Shown here: one piece after another, positions 1 through 10,914 of the stretch
Layout of the letters: the number at the start of each line of letters is the position of its first letter
Numbering within the stretch: position 1 is the stretch's first letter
Source of the DNA: Trichothecium roseum
Taxonomy: Eukaryota > Ascomycota > Sordariomycetes > Hypocreales
NCBI GenBank assembly: GCA_026184415.1
Contig: CM047942.1
Span: 372,001-436,000 of the forward strand
Length of the DNA: 64,000 bases
Direction: 5' to 3'
The notes under the pieces: model-generated
The model's database searches: none
The model's input: only the letters and a program-made list of their open reading frames with translations
Told to the model about the DNA's origin: nothing
Program-made: the position numbers and the translations under genes

Positions 1-2
1 AC

Positions 3-158
3 CCTGAGGACCCCAGCAGTGCTTTACAGGCGGCCATCGGACTGAAAGAGTTCATGAGGAAGGTGGAATCCAACGTCATCATCACCATGTTCTGTGATAT
101 CGGAGCCAGCTGCACCAGTGGCGTAAAGAGGAAGCGTCGTGGCCTAAAATATGCATAG
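3..158 (+). CDS. 3' end of an unrecognised gene (partial)
   Basis: Frame 3 is open from the left edge to a TAG at 156-158 and encodes the last 51 residues of a protein whose start lies outside the window. The other two plus frames close within 50 bases. The peptide has a helical, charged stretch (LKEFMRKVESNVIITMF), two cysteines and a basic end (VKRKRRGLKYA) that could act as a nuclear-type basic patch. No family can be assigned from so short a piece. It could be a chance open frame, but the clean frame and the gene-like spacing to the next gene favour a real 3' terminus. Confidence 0.45.
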   Translation, partial: PEDPSSALQAAIGLKEFMRKVESNVIITMFCDIGASCTSGVKRKRRGLKYA

Positions 159-764
159 TCGTCCGGCAATAGGGCCGAAAGAGGCAAAGAGTTTAATGAA
201 GAAAGAATGCGTATTCACGTGGTATTCCTTTCCGCTAAGACTCAGCAAGAAATATAATTTCTATGAAATACATTAGGTGCTGTAAATAGCCACTATCACC
301 TTTTTTAGTTTAATCATTTATTCAAACCCACTTTATTCAATGGCTTATTTTTGGTACTTATAGACGGGGTTATTGTCATCAAAAAGTAGAGCATAGCTAA
401 TCTGCCGCCCCGGGAAACGGAGAGGTATCATCAAGTATTTTGATCAATATTTGGCTAAAACATTTACTCACATTATCTCGAAATGAGGACGAAATAAGCG
501 TTAGCTTTGTAAATAGATGCCAGGCCGAGGAGACACAATAGGGTAATCCCCCGCTATACCCGTGCGGCCCGCAATATAGCGTCCGTGGACGGCTTGCCGA
601 TGAACAATGACAGTATGAGGGGGAGGTCCCCTTATGACACTGCCCGGATTTATAATACGCTTCGCGCCATTCCCTAGAGCACTTATATAGTCAATCTCAT
701 GTACAAGCCTACACATCTCACAGAAAAAAGCAAGACATAATTCATAGGTTGGAAGAAACAAAGC
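159..764. other. intergenic, no gene seen
   Basis: This is an AT-rich stretch between the partial gene and the aldoxime dehydratase. It presumably holds the 3' UTR of the first and the promoter of the second. Nothing else was recognised. Confidence 0.5.
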
Positions 765-1874
765 ATGACGGACGAACCCAGAAAGTATCCCCTCCGCAGA
801 CCCGAAGGTCACGTCCCTCCGGTGCCGCGATGGCGCCTCATCCTCCCGGAAGATGCGCCAAAAGTCCACATTGCCTACATAGGCGTGCAAAGACACAGAG
901 ACGATGCAGAGAGCCGGCGGGCAGAGAAGCAAGCAACTGATGCTCTGGACGATTGGTCCAAGGCGCACAGCCCCGAGGCAACGGAGGCGTTTGCCACGCT
1001 AAGCGGGAACGACGTCCAGGGCTCCCTCGTCTGGGTCGCGTACTGGCTTTGCGGGGGTTCCTTCGCCGAGGCGCTGCAGGCTCTTGACCTGCGGCGGATC
1101 CACGAGCGCCTCGGCGCCGGGAGGGAAAACGTGGGTCTCTGGGTCGAGCGCTTCGGCGTCGAGGCGTCGAGGCTGGAGACGAACTACACGGGGCTGGACT
1201 ACTTGCCCGGGCTGGGAAGCCTGCCGCGCACGGGGACGGAGAGACACACGCTCACGGCGTACTGGGGCGCCGCCCGGGACCGCATCCCGGACTCGGCGCA
1301 CGATCTCTTCGGCAGCGATAACGCCACGCTGCAGCAAGGTCCCGTTGACGGCAGGGGTCGACACCTCAGGGGCACCAACGCGCGCAACGCGGTGCACATA
1401 CGATCCGGGCAATGGTGGGCCGACTGCCCCGAGGACGAGACGGAATCCTACGAACGCAAGCTGGAGCCCACGCTCCGCGCAGGAATGGGCTACCTCCTCG
1501 CCAACCCTGTTGACACAGGCACTCTGGGTTTACGATATCTCCGCAATACGACGACAACGTCAACGACGACGGCCCGCAATAGTGACGCCGCAAAAGAAGG
1601 AGAAGAGGAGGAGGAGCCGCCGCCGCTAAAGGAGACGTGCGTGGCGGCCACGTTTACGAGCCTGGGTGCGCTCGAGGGCTGGGCGAAGGGGCACAAGAGT
1701 CACCTGGCCATCTACAACGGCGCCATGCGGCACGCCAAGACGTTTGGGCCCGAGAGGCGGTTCAGGACGTGGCACGAGGTGGTGGTGCTAGGGGAAGGGG
1801 AGGGAACGTACGAGTACTTGAACTGCGGGGAGGGGACGGGGGTCATGGGGAGGATGGAGCTGCGGGATGTGTAA
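765..1874 (+). CDS. aldoxime dehydratase (haem-containing, Oxd family)
   Basis: A single-exon 369-residue protein resembling phenylacetaldoxime dehydratases, haem enzymes that dehydrate aldoximes to nitriles (bacterial OxdB and fungal OxdFG are known members). Family blocks visible in order are HIAYIGVQ near residue 35, WVAYW near 91, YTGLDYLPGLGSLPRTGTER near 146, LLANPVDTGTLGLRYLR near 250 and a C-terminal SHLAIYNGAMRHAKTFG block followed by RTWHEVVVL. His313 and His337 sit where the family has its proximal haem ligand and distal catalytic histidine; this assignment is by pattern. Length fits the family (about 350). A Thr- and Glu-rich insert (about residues 265-290) separates the last two blocks. 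The ATG at 765 is the first in frame (AGCATGA). No nitrilase or amidase gene lies beside it, so the nitrile's fate is not shown by context. Confidence 0.87.
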   Translation: MTDEPRKYPLRRPEGHVPPVPRWRLILPEDAPKVHIAYIGVQRHRDDAESRRAEKQATDALDDWSKAHSPEATEAFATLSGNDVQGSLVWVAYWLCGGSFAEALQALDLRRIHERLGAGRENVGLWVERFGVEASRLETNYTGLDYLPGLGSLPRTGTERHTLTAYWGAARDRIPDSAHDLFGSDNATLQQGPVDGRGRHLRGTNARNAVHIRSGQWWADCPEDETESYERKLEPTLRAGMGYLLANPVDTGTLGLRYLRNTTTTSTTTARNSDAAKEGEEEEEPPPLKETCVAATFTSLGALEGWAKGHKSHLAIYNGAMRHAKTFGPERRFRTWHEVVVLGEGEGTYEYLNCGEGTGVMGRMELRDV

Positions 1875-2516
1875 GACGAGGCAAGGGCTTGCTTCCCCCC
1901 CGGAAGGCACATTTTTCGTTATTTTCATTTTTTGATATATTTTCTTATTCTTCACCGCTTTCTTCTTTCGTTCTTTTTCTTTTCGTTCTTGTTCTCTGCT
2001 GTATCAAGTAAGCGTTTTGCTTTTTTGTGACCGAGGTCCCAGGAAAAAATGAACATGCCGGCGTTTTGTGCCGACCGGGTGTTAATAACGGGACCGGCCC
2101 GGTTTTTAACAGCTCCGGACTCGGAGGGCGGAGAGTTGAACGAGGGGGATCGACGGCAGGGATGAGCAAACTAGATGTCCTTGACTTTGTTTTGGTATCG
2201 CATATGGTATTACAAATCTATCCCAATAGGATGTTACGGAACCTTTTCCTCAATATCATTGCTCGTGGATTTCTCTTTTCGTTTCCTTGACCAAGACCGG
2301 CTTCGGTGGCTTATTGTGACTCCGATGAAAGGGATCCCTCAAGTTCTGGAGAGTGGGTCCTAAGGAATGAGATGACTATACGCCTCGGTTGAAAAAAAAA
2401 GAAATCCAAGTAAGGAAAGCTCTAGATAAATAGAATCAGAATCCCACATTGGCGTTAAACCCCCCACCTCAGAAGAAATCATTTTTAGAAAGCGATCAGT
2501 ACTGTCAGGAATAGAC
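1875..2516. other. intergenic, T-rich 3' region then GNAT promoter
   Basis: A strongly T-rich tract at about 1908-2000 is the likely 3' UTR of the dehydratase gene. The rest contains no supported ORF. Confidence 0.5.
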
Positions 2517-3242
2517 ATGGACGCAGACGCGGCCCGCCTCGGGCCCTTGGTCGCGGACAAGACGGTCCCCTTCCCGGCTCACCAACCCCTCCAGGGCTTT
2601 ACGACCACCCTCGTGCCCCTGGAACCCGCCCACGCCCCCTCGCTGTTTAAGCACATGGGCGGCAAGGAAAATGATGATCTGTGGTCCTACCTCCCCACCG
2701 AGGGCTTCAACACCCTTGAGCAAACCACCGAGATCATCACCTCTTTCTCCAAGTCTAAGGACCCTCTGTACTGGGCCATCCTCTCCGGCCCGTCGTCTGA
2801 CGAGGAATCCGAGGCCATCGGCTTTATCTCCTACCTCAACATCTTGCCCTCTCACCGCCGCATAGAAATCGGCTGGGTGGCCTACTCCCGCGCCCTCCAG
2901 CGGACCAAGCGCGCTACCGAGGTGATGCGCATCCTCATGGCGCACGCCTTCGACGACCTGGGCTACGAGCGGGTTGAGTGGAAGGCCAACTCGCTCAACG
3001 CGGGGAGCCGCGCCGCCGCCCTGAGGTTGGGCTTCGTGTACGAGGGCTTGTTTAGGAAGCATATTGTGTTCAAGGGCCGGAGGAGGGACACAGCGTGGTT
3101 CTCGTGCACGGACGAGGAGTGGCCGCTGGTGAGGAGCGGGCTTGAGGGGTGGCTGGAGGATGGCAACTTTGATGCTGATGGGAGGCAGATCAGGGGGCTA
3201 AGGGAGATTAGAGAGGCCGAGGCCGCGAAAGTTGCGCAGTAG
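2517..3242 (+). CDS. GNAT-family N-acetyltransferase (RimJ/RimL-like)
   Basis: A single-exon 241-residue protein of the GNAT superfamily, RimJ/RimL-like (Acetyltransf_3) type. Such enzymes transfer acetyl from acetyl-CoA to an amine; the acceptor cannot be predicted. Visible features: an N-terminal strand with TTTLVPLEPAH, a central GFISYLNILPSHRRIEIGWV with the strand before the CoA-binding loop, the helix ATEVMRILMAHAFDDLGYER, then VEWKANSLNAGSRAAALRLG, the classic 'N-x-x-S-x-x-A-x-x-x-G-F-x-x-E-G' motif near residue 160-180, ending in the substrate-side strand RRRDTAWFS. A hydrophilic C-terminal tail of about 40 residues follows. Start chosen at the first in-frame ATG. Fungal genomes carry many paralogues, often annotated only as GNAT proteins. 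Confidence 0.88.
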   Translation: MDADAARLGPLVADKTVPFPAHQPLQGFTTTLVPLEPAHAPSLFKHMGGKENDDLWSYLPTEGFNTLEQTTEIITSFSKSKDPLYWAILSGPSSDEESEAIGFISYLNILPSHRRIEIGWVAYSRALQRTKRATEVMRILMAHAFDDLGYERVEWKANSLNAGSRAAALRLGFVYEGLFRKHIVFKGRRRDTAWFSCTDEEWPLVRSGLEGWLEDGNFDADGRQIRGLREIREAEAAKVAQ

Positions 3243-4145
3243 TTTACGCGAGGGCGATGACTGTTATTTAAGCGCCTGTTTTTGAATCTATCCGAGACGG
3301 AAGATGAAAATATTGTACGTCTAGACACAGAAAGCAAATATATGCGATATGAGTCCGTTTCCAAAGCACTTTGTACTAGTCAAAGGCTTCCCAAATCTGC
3401 CTGCATTAATATGAATGTATTCTGAGAAAGACTGCTTTGGTTGGTTGTGAGAGAAGCTATGAAAGTGTGCGCTCTGCGCAAGGGTGCTACGAGAGGTTAG
3501 GGAACGGATTGTTGAGAAGGCAGCTACGATAACAGCTGCGGCCCCTACCTTGTTCCGCTTCTTCTCATTCCTTGTTTCTGCACCTGCTTTCTGTTTTCTT
3601 TGTATTTCCATAGATCAGGCAGGTATGCTTAGGGCAACAGCCTATCCGGAGGTGCCTGCCGCCCGCGGGATGCTCGCTTTTGGCTTGTGAATAGGTCTCT
3701 CTTGCCTCTTCCTCACTGATAAAAGCGTCGAGGAAGGGGCCAAACCACGGGCAGGAAGGAGGGCAGGTGGCATTGTGACTTCTGGCAAGAGCCCAGCTCC
3801 TGGTTACTCCTCGTGTTCGCTGAAGTAGCAGTACTGCTTGGCAACATTGAATCATGAGCGGTGGCTTACTAAGTACTGATTGCCCTTCGTGGTTGCTTCA
3901 CGCGACGCCGCAATGTCTTATAGGAGAGATAAACCTGGCAGTTGCGCTTGAGCTCTTGTATTAGGTAGTATATTCGCAAACCCGTTGCGCAGCTTTTCAC
4001 AAGCGAGTCATGCCTCAAATAAGACCTGATTGAAAACACTTCAAGTGGTCCGGGTATAGTGCGTTTCTTTTCATCATACATCTACATCCGAGTCATCCAT
4101 CCATCCATCCTTCATGGCCCTCATCCCTCTTAGCTAGCCATTCCA
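3243..4145. other. intergenic between convergent genes
   Basis: Spacer between the 3' ends of the GNAT gene and the MFS permease gene. It contains a short ATCC microsatellite near 4093-4110 and small overlapping ORFs on both strands without codon structure or recognisable domains. No gene is called. Confidence 0.5.
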
Positions 4146-5812
4146 TTACAGCAAGTACCGATAATCAGGCGACATATCACCCAGATCCGTCTTCTCCTCC
4201 TCCGTCAAACCCCCCTCGTTGCCACTCGCCGCCTCGGCGTCCCTCTTCTTATTCTGGCTCCAGCAGCTTAACCCGTACACTACACAGCTCAGGACACTCA
4301 GCGAAGTAAACGCCAACGAGATGGAGTACCCGTTGGTAAAGTACGGCGCGTCCTTCGTCAAGAACGCAAACGACGAGATGATACCGCCAATATTGCCGAA
4401 GCCGACCTGCCACGCGGAGCCGACGGAGCGTCGGTGGTGACCGCCCAGGTTCATGTTGAACCAGCACACGATGATGGGCATGGCAGTGTACGCACCCGTG
4501 GCGACGAGGAATAGAGCCGCATACTGCAATGGGCGGTTGTCGTGCACGGCGATGAGGATCCCGAAGCCCACGATGGCGATGCAGATGGCCAGCACGGCGA
4601 AGCCAAAGCGGTGCCGCGTCTTGTCCGATATCAGAGCCACGCACATGGAGAAGCCAAAGGCCACGGCCCACGGCGGGACGCTGTGCAGCTGCGTCTGCAC
4701 AGCGTCATAGCCGTAGCCCTGGATGATGCCCGGGGAGAAGTAGGCGTAGCCGTAGGCGGGGACAATGAGGCCAAAGTACATGAAGCCGCCGATAATGACC
4801 TTGTAGTCCTTGAAGACGCCGCCGACGTCGGCCAGCGTGATGCGGCGGTCGCGTGCCGAGGGACCTTGGTCTACGCGCAGGCGGGCGGCTACGTAGTCCT
4901 TCTCTTCGGATGAGAGCCATGTCGATTCCTCGGGGAAGTCGGGTAGGAGGAACCAGAGGGCGCAGGCGGCAAGAAAGGTGAAGCCACCCTCGAGAATGAA
5001 GATCCAACGCCAGCCCTGGTAGCCGCGCAAGCCGTCCATCTTACCAATGGCCGCGGCCAAGAGACCTCCGAAGGCGCCGGCCAGGGTCGTGCTGTTGAAG
5101 AAGAAACTGTACCTGCGCTGGGCCTCGTGGCGCCGGTACCACATACCGATGAGATAAAAGGCTATGCACACTCAGTCAGCTGATCGGCCTTCTTGTCCAC
5201 TGCCGTTAAAGGGAGGAAGCTGGTTAGAAAGGGGCGGGGGGTTATGGCTCACCTCCCGGGAACATGCCCGTCTCAAAGACGCCGAGGAAGAAGCGCGTTG
5301 CCAGCAGGCCAGAGTAGTTCTGCACGAACCCCTGCAGCAGAGTGACGAGGCCGAAGCCGGCCATGTTGATTGACAGCCAGACATGGGGGCGGAATTTCTT
5401 CAGCAGGATGTTGGAGGGGATCTCGAGGAGGCAGTAAGGGACGAAGAAGATGACGAGGGCGGTGTTGTACTGCGTGCTCTTGAGGCCGAGCTCATCGGAG
5501 AGGCCGAATACGTTGGCATTGGCAATATTGACGCGATCTTTTCCATTGTTAGCAGTCTTTTCCCCATGAAAACGGGGATGGATAAATGGACGGGGTTGTG
5601 TTACCGAGAAAGGCCAACAGGTACATGATGCATAGAAAGGGAAGCACGCGGGCGTCGATGCGGGCGAGTAGTCGTCGCTCCGTGGTGTGCGCCGGGCAGA
5701 CAGGCTCGCCGCCGGCGCCGTGGGCCTCGTTGTCGCTGCTGCTCATGACGGCGGCGTTGTTGCCGTGTAGGTCGTCGACGGGGTTATCCGTCTTGTGCCC
5801 GACGTCGTCCAT
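4146..5812 (-). CDS. MFS permease, anion:cation symporter (allantoate/nicotinate permease-like)
   Basis: Three exons on the minus strand: 5605-5812, 5253-5537 and 4146-5161, giving 502 residues. Donors read GTAACA and GTGAGC, and frames join exactly. The N-terminus is hydrophilic, then ARIDARVLPFLCIMYLLAFL leads across the first splice into DRVNIANANVFGLSDELGL, the signature of the ACS family (Dal5/Tna1-like plasma-membrane symporters for organic anions such as allantoate, nicotinate or pantothenate). Later blocks include the ETGMFPG/AFYLIGMWY junction with RRHEAQRRYSFFF and SWRWIFILEG-like GWRWIFILEGGFT. Twelve membrane segments are expected. The substrate cannot be read from the sequence. 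The coding region ends in a short acidic cytoplasmic tail (EGGLTEEEKTDLGDMSPDYRY). Confidence 0.9.
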
Positions 5813-8282
5813 CCTTTCTCCCTTTTCTCTCCCTATTTTGACACCAAGCAGACCGTGGGTTATTAAGAAAGAGGATCGCTACGTACTTCACGTACTTCCC
5901 GTACGGAGAAAGAATTGGGACTGGAAGGGAAGCAAGGAGTTGTAGGAAGCAAAAGTCGCAAAAAGAAAAAACCAGGGAAAAAGGTGAGAAAAAATAAGGG
6001 TGAGATGGGAAAATCTTTTTTTTCTACGAACTAATAATAACGGAGTAATACCGCTACTAGAAGACGATGGGATCCCTCTGGATTGCGCCTGTGCGTCGCG
6101 AGCGCGCGCGATGATGAGCATGGGGCCAGCCAGCTGCTGTTCGCATATAGACCGACCTCGGCCTGTTCGGAGTATTTTCCCTTTTTTTTATGGGTTCTTC
6201 CTCTCCTAACTCCGTACGTACGGGCGAGAAAAAGAAGCCATGGGCATAAGATTGATCGGTCGGGATTTGGATTTACTGCCTACTGATGACTGGTTTACTT
6301 TCCCTTTGGCTGTGTTTTGGAACTATCGGTATGGATTTCTGGGGCATAATAGCTCTACAGCCTATTGTATCGTCAGGTAGGGAGTGAGTACAGAATAAGC
6401 CCCCCTTATTTCAATGGGCCTGGGCTATCAACTCTGAAGCGCAAAGACATGCCTTTTCTAGAACAAAACGAAGAGAGCCTGATGTGTACACCATAAGGTG
6501 AGACTTGCACAGTATGTGAACCATCCATTCGGGATGCTGCCCACATACGATTACTTACCCCAGCGCTCCCCTCCTCTTTGTCCGTTACTCCGAGCGGCGA
6601 GCGGGAATTGGGGGAAAGGAGAGAGTGTGAGAGAGAGAGAGAGGGAACCGCCTACGGATTCGAGTCTAATCCCTACCTATGGCACCTAGCTGCCTAGGTA
6701 TCGACCCCAAACGTGGTCTAGAGCCTTGACTGCAAAACCCCGCGTTTAATGATTGGCCAATTCATCCATCCTCTTCCGTCCCCCCCTGCTCTTTGCGCCC
6801 TGATGGGGCCCGGTCTGGAGGCTACTGCGGAGAAGGAGAAGGAATTGAACGTCCCGATTCCCACGGGCTGCTGGAGAAACTTATTCTTGGGGAAGTCGTC
6901 AGCGAGATTAAACCTAGGCGTGTCGAAGAAGGGTTACGTCCTATTTTTCTTACAGAATGCTTCCCACGTTTTATGCACAGAGTACTCCGTACGAGGGGAC
7001 AGAGTCTGAGTGTACAAGAAGTTGAATTTTCAACTGGCAAACAAGGTTTGACAAAAGCCGGGGTCTGACCGATTGAATAATCTTTCATCCCCATCGTCAG
7101 TAAATGCTTCGCATGTTTCTTTGTTCCTCGCAGGCTTACTCGCGATATGAAATACATATGTTTGCCCTTTGTTAATATTTGGCTCTTCCTCGACTTTCGT
7201 CTGTTTTACACGGTCCCCGTCGCTCGTCTCTATTTACCTTTCTTTATTTTTTTAAAAAAAAACTATTTTAAAGAACGCGTAAAGATCGTTTAAAGGTAGG
7301 AAAAAAATAGTATATAGAGAGTAATACATATAACAGTTTCCTAATTCTGTCGGTAAACGACTATACAGTGAGAATATTTCACTCGTTAGTGCGCATCGAC
7401 AAGAGTTGAAAAAGTATAGAAAATGACATTATTGTTTAGTTGCTTCTTTCACACTCTTTTACGCCTTGCTCATTTCCTTTGTTCTCTTGTCTGGTTCTTT
7501 TACTTGGTTTTATGAGAACAACTAACCCCGTGACCTAGTAGCAATCGGTAGTACTGCTGCTGTCCTCGATACGTGAATAGAGTAGAGTATAGGGATGTTG
7601 GATGGACACGAACGACAGAAAGGTGTTTCCAGTGACTTTTGAGTACAACATCTCTTCCAATAGAGTGTTTGTAAGTCAGACATGCAAGGGATAGGGCATG
7701 CATGTTCCTGAACATGGCTTGCGTACGTGTGTCTGTACGTACGTACAACAGATGTGAACAAGAGGGAGGCCTGGATATATCGTACAATAGGAAAATTCGA
7801 CTCTTTCCAGTACGTAAAGTCACCATGCGAATTGGATATCCGCTCTGCTGAATATCTTCTGGCCATGCACGTATTCTACCATGTAGTAGCTTGATATATG
7901 GCGAATGTGAATAGAGCTTCTGTAGGATAATGGCCATACCCAACAACGCAAGAGCATAAACGCAACGTTTGAACTAGACAGTGAAATTGCTTGAAGGCGA
8001 TATTCGAGTTTGTTGCAGAGCCCATCTCTTGATTCTGATTCTTGATGCCATGCCGTTAAATACCTTCCTCACCCTCCCCTAGATGCCTTCTTCCTTCTTC
8101 CTCCTCCTCCTCCTCATCACTCAAACCAACATCTTCAAAGCACATCACGACTGTACATCAAACAGTATCACAGTTGTGATTGTTTTTACTACTTCTACCC
8201 GACATCGATACCCCACCCACAGTTGATATCAAGAGGATCATACCTTATAGCTGGTGGTTTACATCACATCTCCTCTTTCAAC
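5813..8282. other. 2.5-kb divergent intergenic region
   Basis: Lies between the divergent MFS permease gene and the acidic-protein gene, so it must contain both promoters. Visible features: TACGGAGTA-type motifs near 6040, 6210 and 6980, a GA microsatellite at about 6622-6645, an A/T homopolymer junction around 7246-7266, a GTAC repeat at about 7734-7746 and a pyrimidine tract (CTC repeats) at 8095-8118 just upstream of the next gene. ORFs near 6.8 and 7.5-7.9 kb lack codon structure and are not called. Confidence 0.5.
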
Positions 8283-9416
8283 ATGATGCCGTTCAGCTCC
8301 GCCGGCATAGGCGGTCCAACCGTGGACCCGAACCTGACGCTTGATCTCACCGGCGAAGGTTGCCCATTCGTGGAGCTGGAGCTTCGTGTTGATATCAACG
8401 CCCCCGTTGATCACGATGTAGTTGGAGGTCACAATTTCCCGTCTGACCCTGACTTCACCATCTCTGAAGACCCTGATGTAACCATCTCTGATGATCCTGA
8501 CATGACCGTCTCCGACGTTAAGGACGAAGACCAGGTGGCGGTTGAACACGACACTTTCCACCCCGGTGAAGAGTATGAACAATTTGAGCAATACACTCAG
8601 GGCATCGACTACTGCATCGATGGCTACGACCAGACACCCCATACACAGGAGCAACCTGCCAACCTGCCAGAGGCTAGAGACGACGTTTACGGGACCTTCT
8701 CCCGTCCCATCGACGTGCCAAACCAGCCCTTGGGCCGCGAGTTCCCCGGCCATTTGGCCCACGATGAACACATGGCACTTGGCGGAGACCTTGACGTCTG
8801 CCTCCCTACCTTCTACCTCCAAGAGGACGAAACCGACCAGGTCACCGAAGAGTACGGCAAGCTTCCCCTGGGCTTCACCCGCGACCCTGCCGAGAACGCC
8901 ATCCACGAGGTAGACCTTTTCCCCACACTCACTCAAGATCCCAAGGCCGCGCCACCTAACGAACACTGGACCACCGCATTCAACTTCTTCCACAACGGCG
9001 GCGGCGAAGGGTACCCCTACCACGAGTACATGCACCTCGACGAGCCCCTCAACCTCGAGGCGGAGCCCGAGCAGGGCAGGCAGACGCTCCGCGTCACGGA
9101 CCGCAGCTACCGCTGCATGCTCTACTGCGACGAGAACGGCGAGAACATCATCGACTGGTACGGCGCCGTCGCCGAGCCCGGCCACCCCCTTTGGCCCCTC
9201 CTCGACAAGCTCCCCTTCCTTATGCCGCACCCCGAGCTAGGCCATGACGGCGAGAAAGTCGTGGTGCACAAGTATGATGACGCCGCGGAGGGCTTCCGCT
9301 ACCTGCTTCGTGCGGTGGAGGGGGGCGCGTGGGTCGACTACGAGGGTTTTCCCGTCGTGGAGAATGATGCGCTTTGGATTGTTAATGCTGAGCAGACTAC
9401 TGACACTTCTGAATAG
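8283..9416 (+). CDS. acidic protein of unknown function (DWYG-module protein A)
   Basis: A single-exon protein of 377 residues from the ATG at 8283 (TTCAACATGATG); the open frame extends upstream but only from non-ATG codons. I do not recognise a family. The first 230 residues are acidic and low in predicted order, with three tandem near-repeats PDFTISEDP/PDVTISDDP/PDMTVSDVK around residues 60-85. The C-terminal third is more globular and contains YRCMLYCDENGENIIDWYGA around residues 277-296, followed by PGHPLWPLLDKLPFLMP. This stretch resembles a module in the next gene downstream on the same strand (Asp291 here, Asp295 there), which suggests an old duplication. No signal peptide or membrane segment is visible. 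GC-rich third positions in the C-terminal part support real coding. Confidence 0.7.
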   Translation: MMPFSSAGIGGPTVDPNLTLDLTGEGCPFVELELRVDINAPVDHDVVGGHNFPSDPDFTISEDPDVTISDDPDMTVSDVKDEDQVAVEHDTFHPGEEYEQFEQYTQGIDYCIDGYDQTPHTQEQPANLPEARDDVYGTFSRPIDVPNQPLGREFPGHLAHDEHMALGGDLDVCLPTFYLQEDETDQVTEEYGKLPLGFTRDPAENAIHEVDLFPTLTQDPKAAPPNEHWTTAFNFFHNGGGEGYPYHEYMHLDEPLNLEAEPEQGRQTLRVTDRSYRCMLYCDENGENIIDWYGAVAEPGHPLWPLLDKLPFLMPHPELGHDGEKVVVHKYDDAAEGFRYLLRAVEGGAWVDYEGFPVVENDALWIVNAEQTTDTSE

Positions 9417-10914
9417 CGTGGGGTCCAAGTAAGTGGACTGCTACGCGAAGACTTTTTGGCTCACTGGTGTGCGAGATAAGCGATTATTGTATGAGGGAGG
9501 GATGGCATGTATGGATTGTTTTTGTCAGGAGTCACATATTCATAGGATGCACAACATGGACAAAAACTATGATTACGGAACACAGGGAGGGAAAGATGTT
9601 ATGAGATACGATATGATACGATACGATGCGATGAGATAGATCGATAGATAGACTAAGGCGTTTTTGAGAAAATGAAACATTGAATAAATGCGAGATGTAC
9701 AGAACATGATAGTGAGCGGTGGTGGTGACGATGATGAAGCGATAGTATTAGTCTACACTGTATGATAATTATGAACAGGAATTCAGCAAAGGCTAATTAC
9801 GAAGTGTGTACCATACACCGTTCCTAGAGAAGCATTTCATGACTGACGTTATCCGATTAACAGCAATGACGAAATTTGATTAGCAAGTTTACTGACCGTA
9901 GAAGCGAACGCGACAACAGTGCCGGGAACCTCTCGAGCGAAATCTTCTATTATCTAAACACTTGTGCCATATACCGTCCCCAGAGAAGAAATCATGACTG
10001 ACAAAATTGTATTGAAAATTCCACTGGCCACGACAGCGAACGCGATAATAGCGCCTAGGACCTCTCGAGTGAAGTCCCCCATTGTCTGAAAACTGATAGA
10101 CAAAAGCTTCTCTGTTCGAACAATAAAAAAAGGACTGAACGAAAGTCAGTGTGTATGTAGTGTTGTAAGCTAATTGTTCGCTCAAGGAAACAAAGACCTG
10201 ACTACACTGATTCTTTAACAGTCAGTGAACAACTATTCTGTTCTGCCTGTGTGTCCATTTACCCCTTTGTTGCCCTCATCCACGTTCATAAAAAAAGGGG
10301 TTCGTGCGTTCGCACCTTCAAAAAAGCAAAACACAATAGAACAAAGAAATAACTCCCCTTGTTCAGCTCAAAAAGAAAAGAACAACGACCAACCCCTAGT
10401 GAACACAGTAACAACGTTCCCTTTGATGCAAATTCTCCGAACACCAGCCAAACTCTCATCCTCTTCCACAAATGTTCACGGTAGCAGACCGAACGCCAAC
10501 AAAGAAAAGACGCAGAATGCAGGACGCATTCGATTTCACAACCCCGAAGATGAAGTATATAACTAGGACGGTAATACGCCCTCAAATTGTATTCGAACTT
10601 CTCTATCATCATCATCATCATCTCAAGCAAGCAACCAATCCAGCATTTGTTTTATCAGCTTCTCTTTTCCCTCCTATTTGGAATATCTATTCGACGAAAC
10701 CGCCAAAAGCTTCTGGTAAGCCAAGCAACATTATCGAATACCTATTTCACCCGTAATCTTCCCATTACGAACGACCGACCGAACGAGCAGAGCTCTTGAT
10801 CAAGCAACACAAAAAAGGGGAGTGTATCACTATTCACCCATAATATACAAAGAAAACAGAGCTTACAGCAAAAGTATTTACACAGACAGGACACACAGAT
10901 TTAGTATCCGAACC
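9417..10914. other. intergenic between the two DWYG-module genes
   Basis: A 1.5-kb spacer containing a GATA/GATAC microsatellite (about 9600-9652), an imperfect direct duplication (listed separately) and a CAT repeat at about 10604-10622. The small ORFs here begin at non-ATG codons or are short. No gene is called. Confidence 0.45.
9805..10090. repeat. imperfect tandem direct duplication, two copies
   Basis: Copy 1 (about 9805-9958) and copy 2 (about 9963-10090) share ordered blocks: GTGYCATAYACCGT, AGAGAAG, CATGACTGAC, GCGAACGCGA and CCTCTCGAG. Matching blocks are 132-154 bases apart, so indels have accumulated. On the minus strand both copies encode a similar RGxRxxxRVRxxGQ segment in the same open frame, which begins at a non-ATG codon. 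It may be a decayed coding repeat. Confidence 0.55.

Noticed and set aside
7500..7946. Two overlapping minus-strand ORFs of 114-148 codons
   Set aside because: No domain, no codon bias, a GTAC repeat inside and weak start contexts.
8259..9230. 323-codon minus-strand ORF
   Set aside because: It is antisense to protein A; its Val/Gly-rich composition is what reverse-reading of acidic GC-rich coding DNA gives.
10822..10914. N-terminal extension of protein B
   Set aside because: The upstream frame opens at GTG; the ATG at 10915 has a good context.
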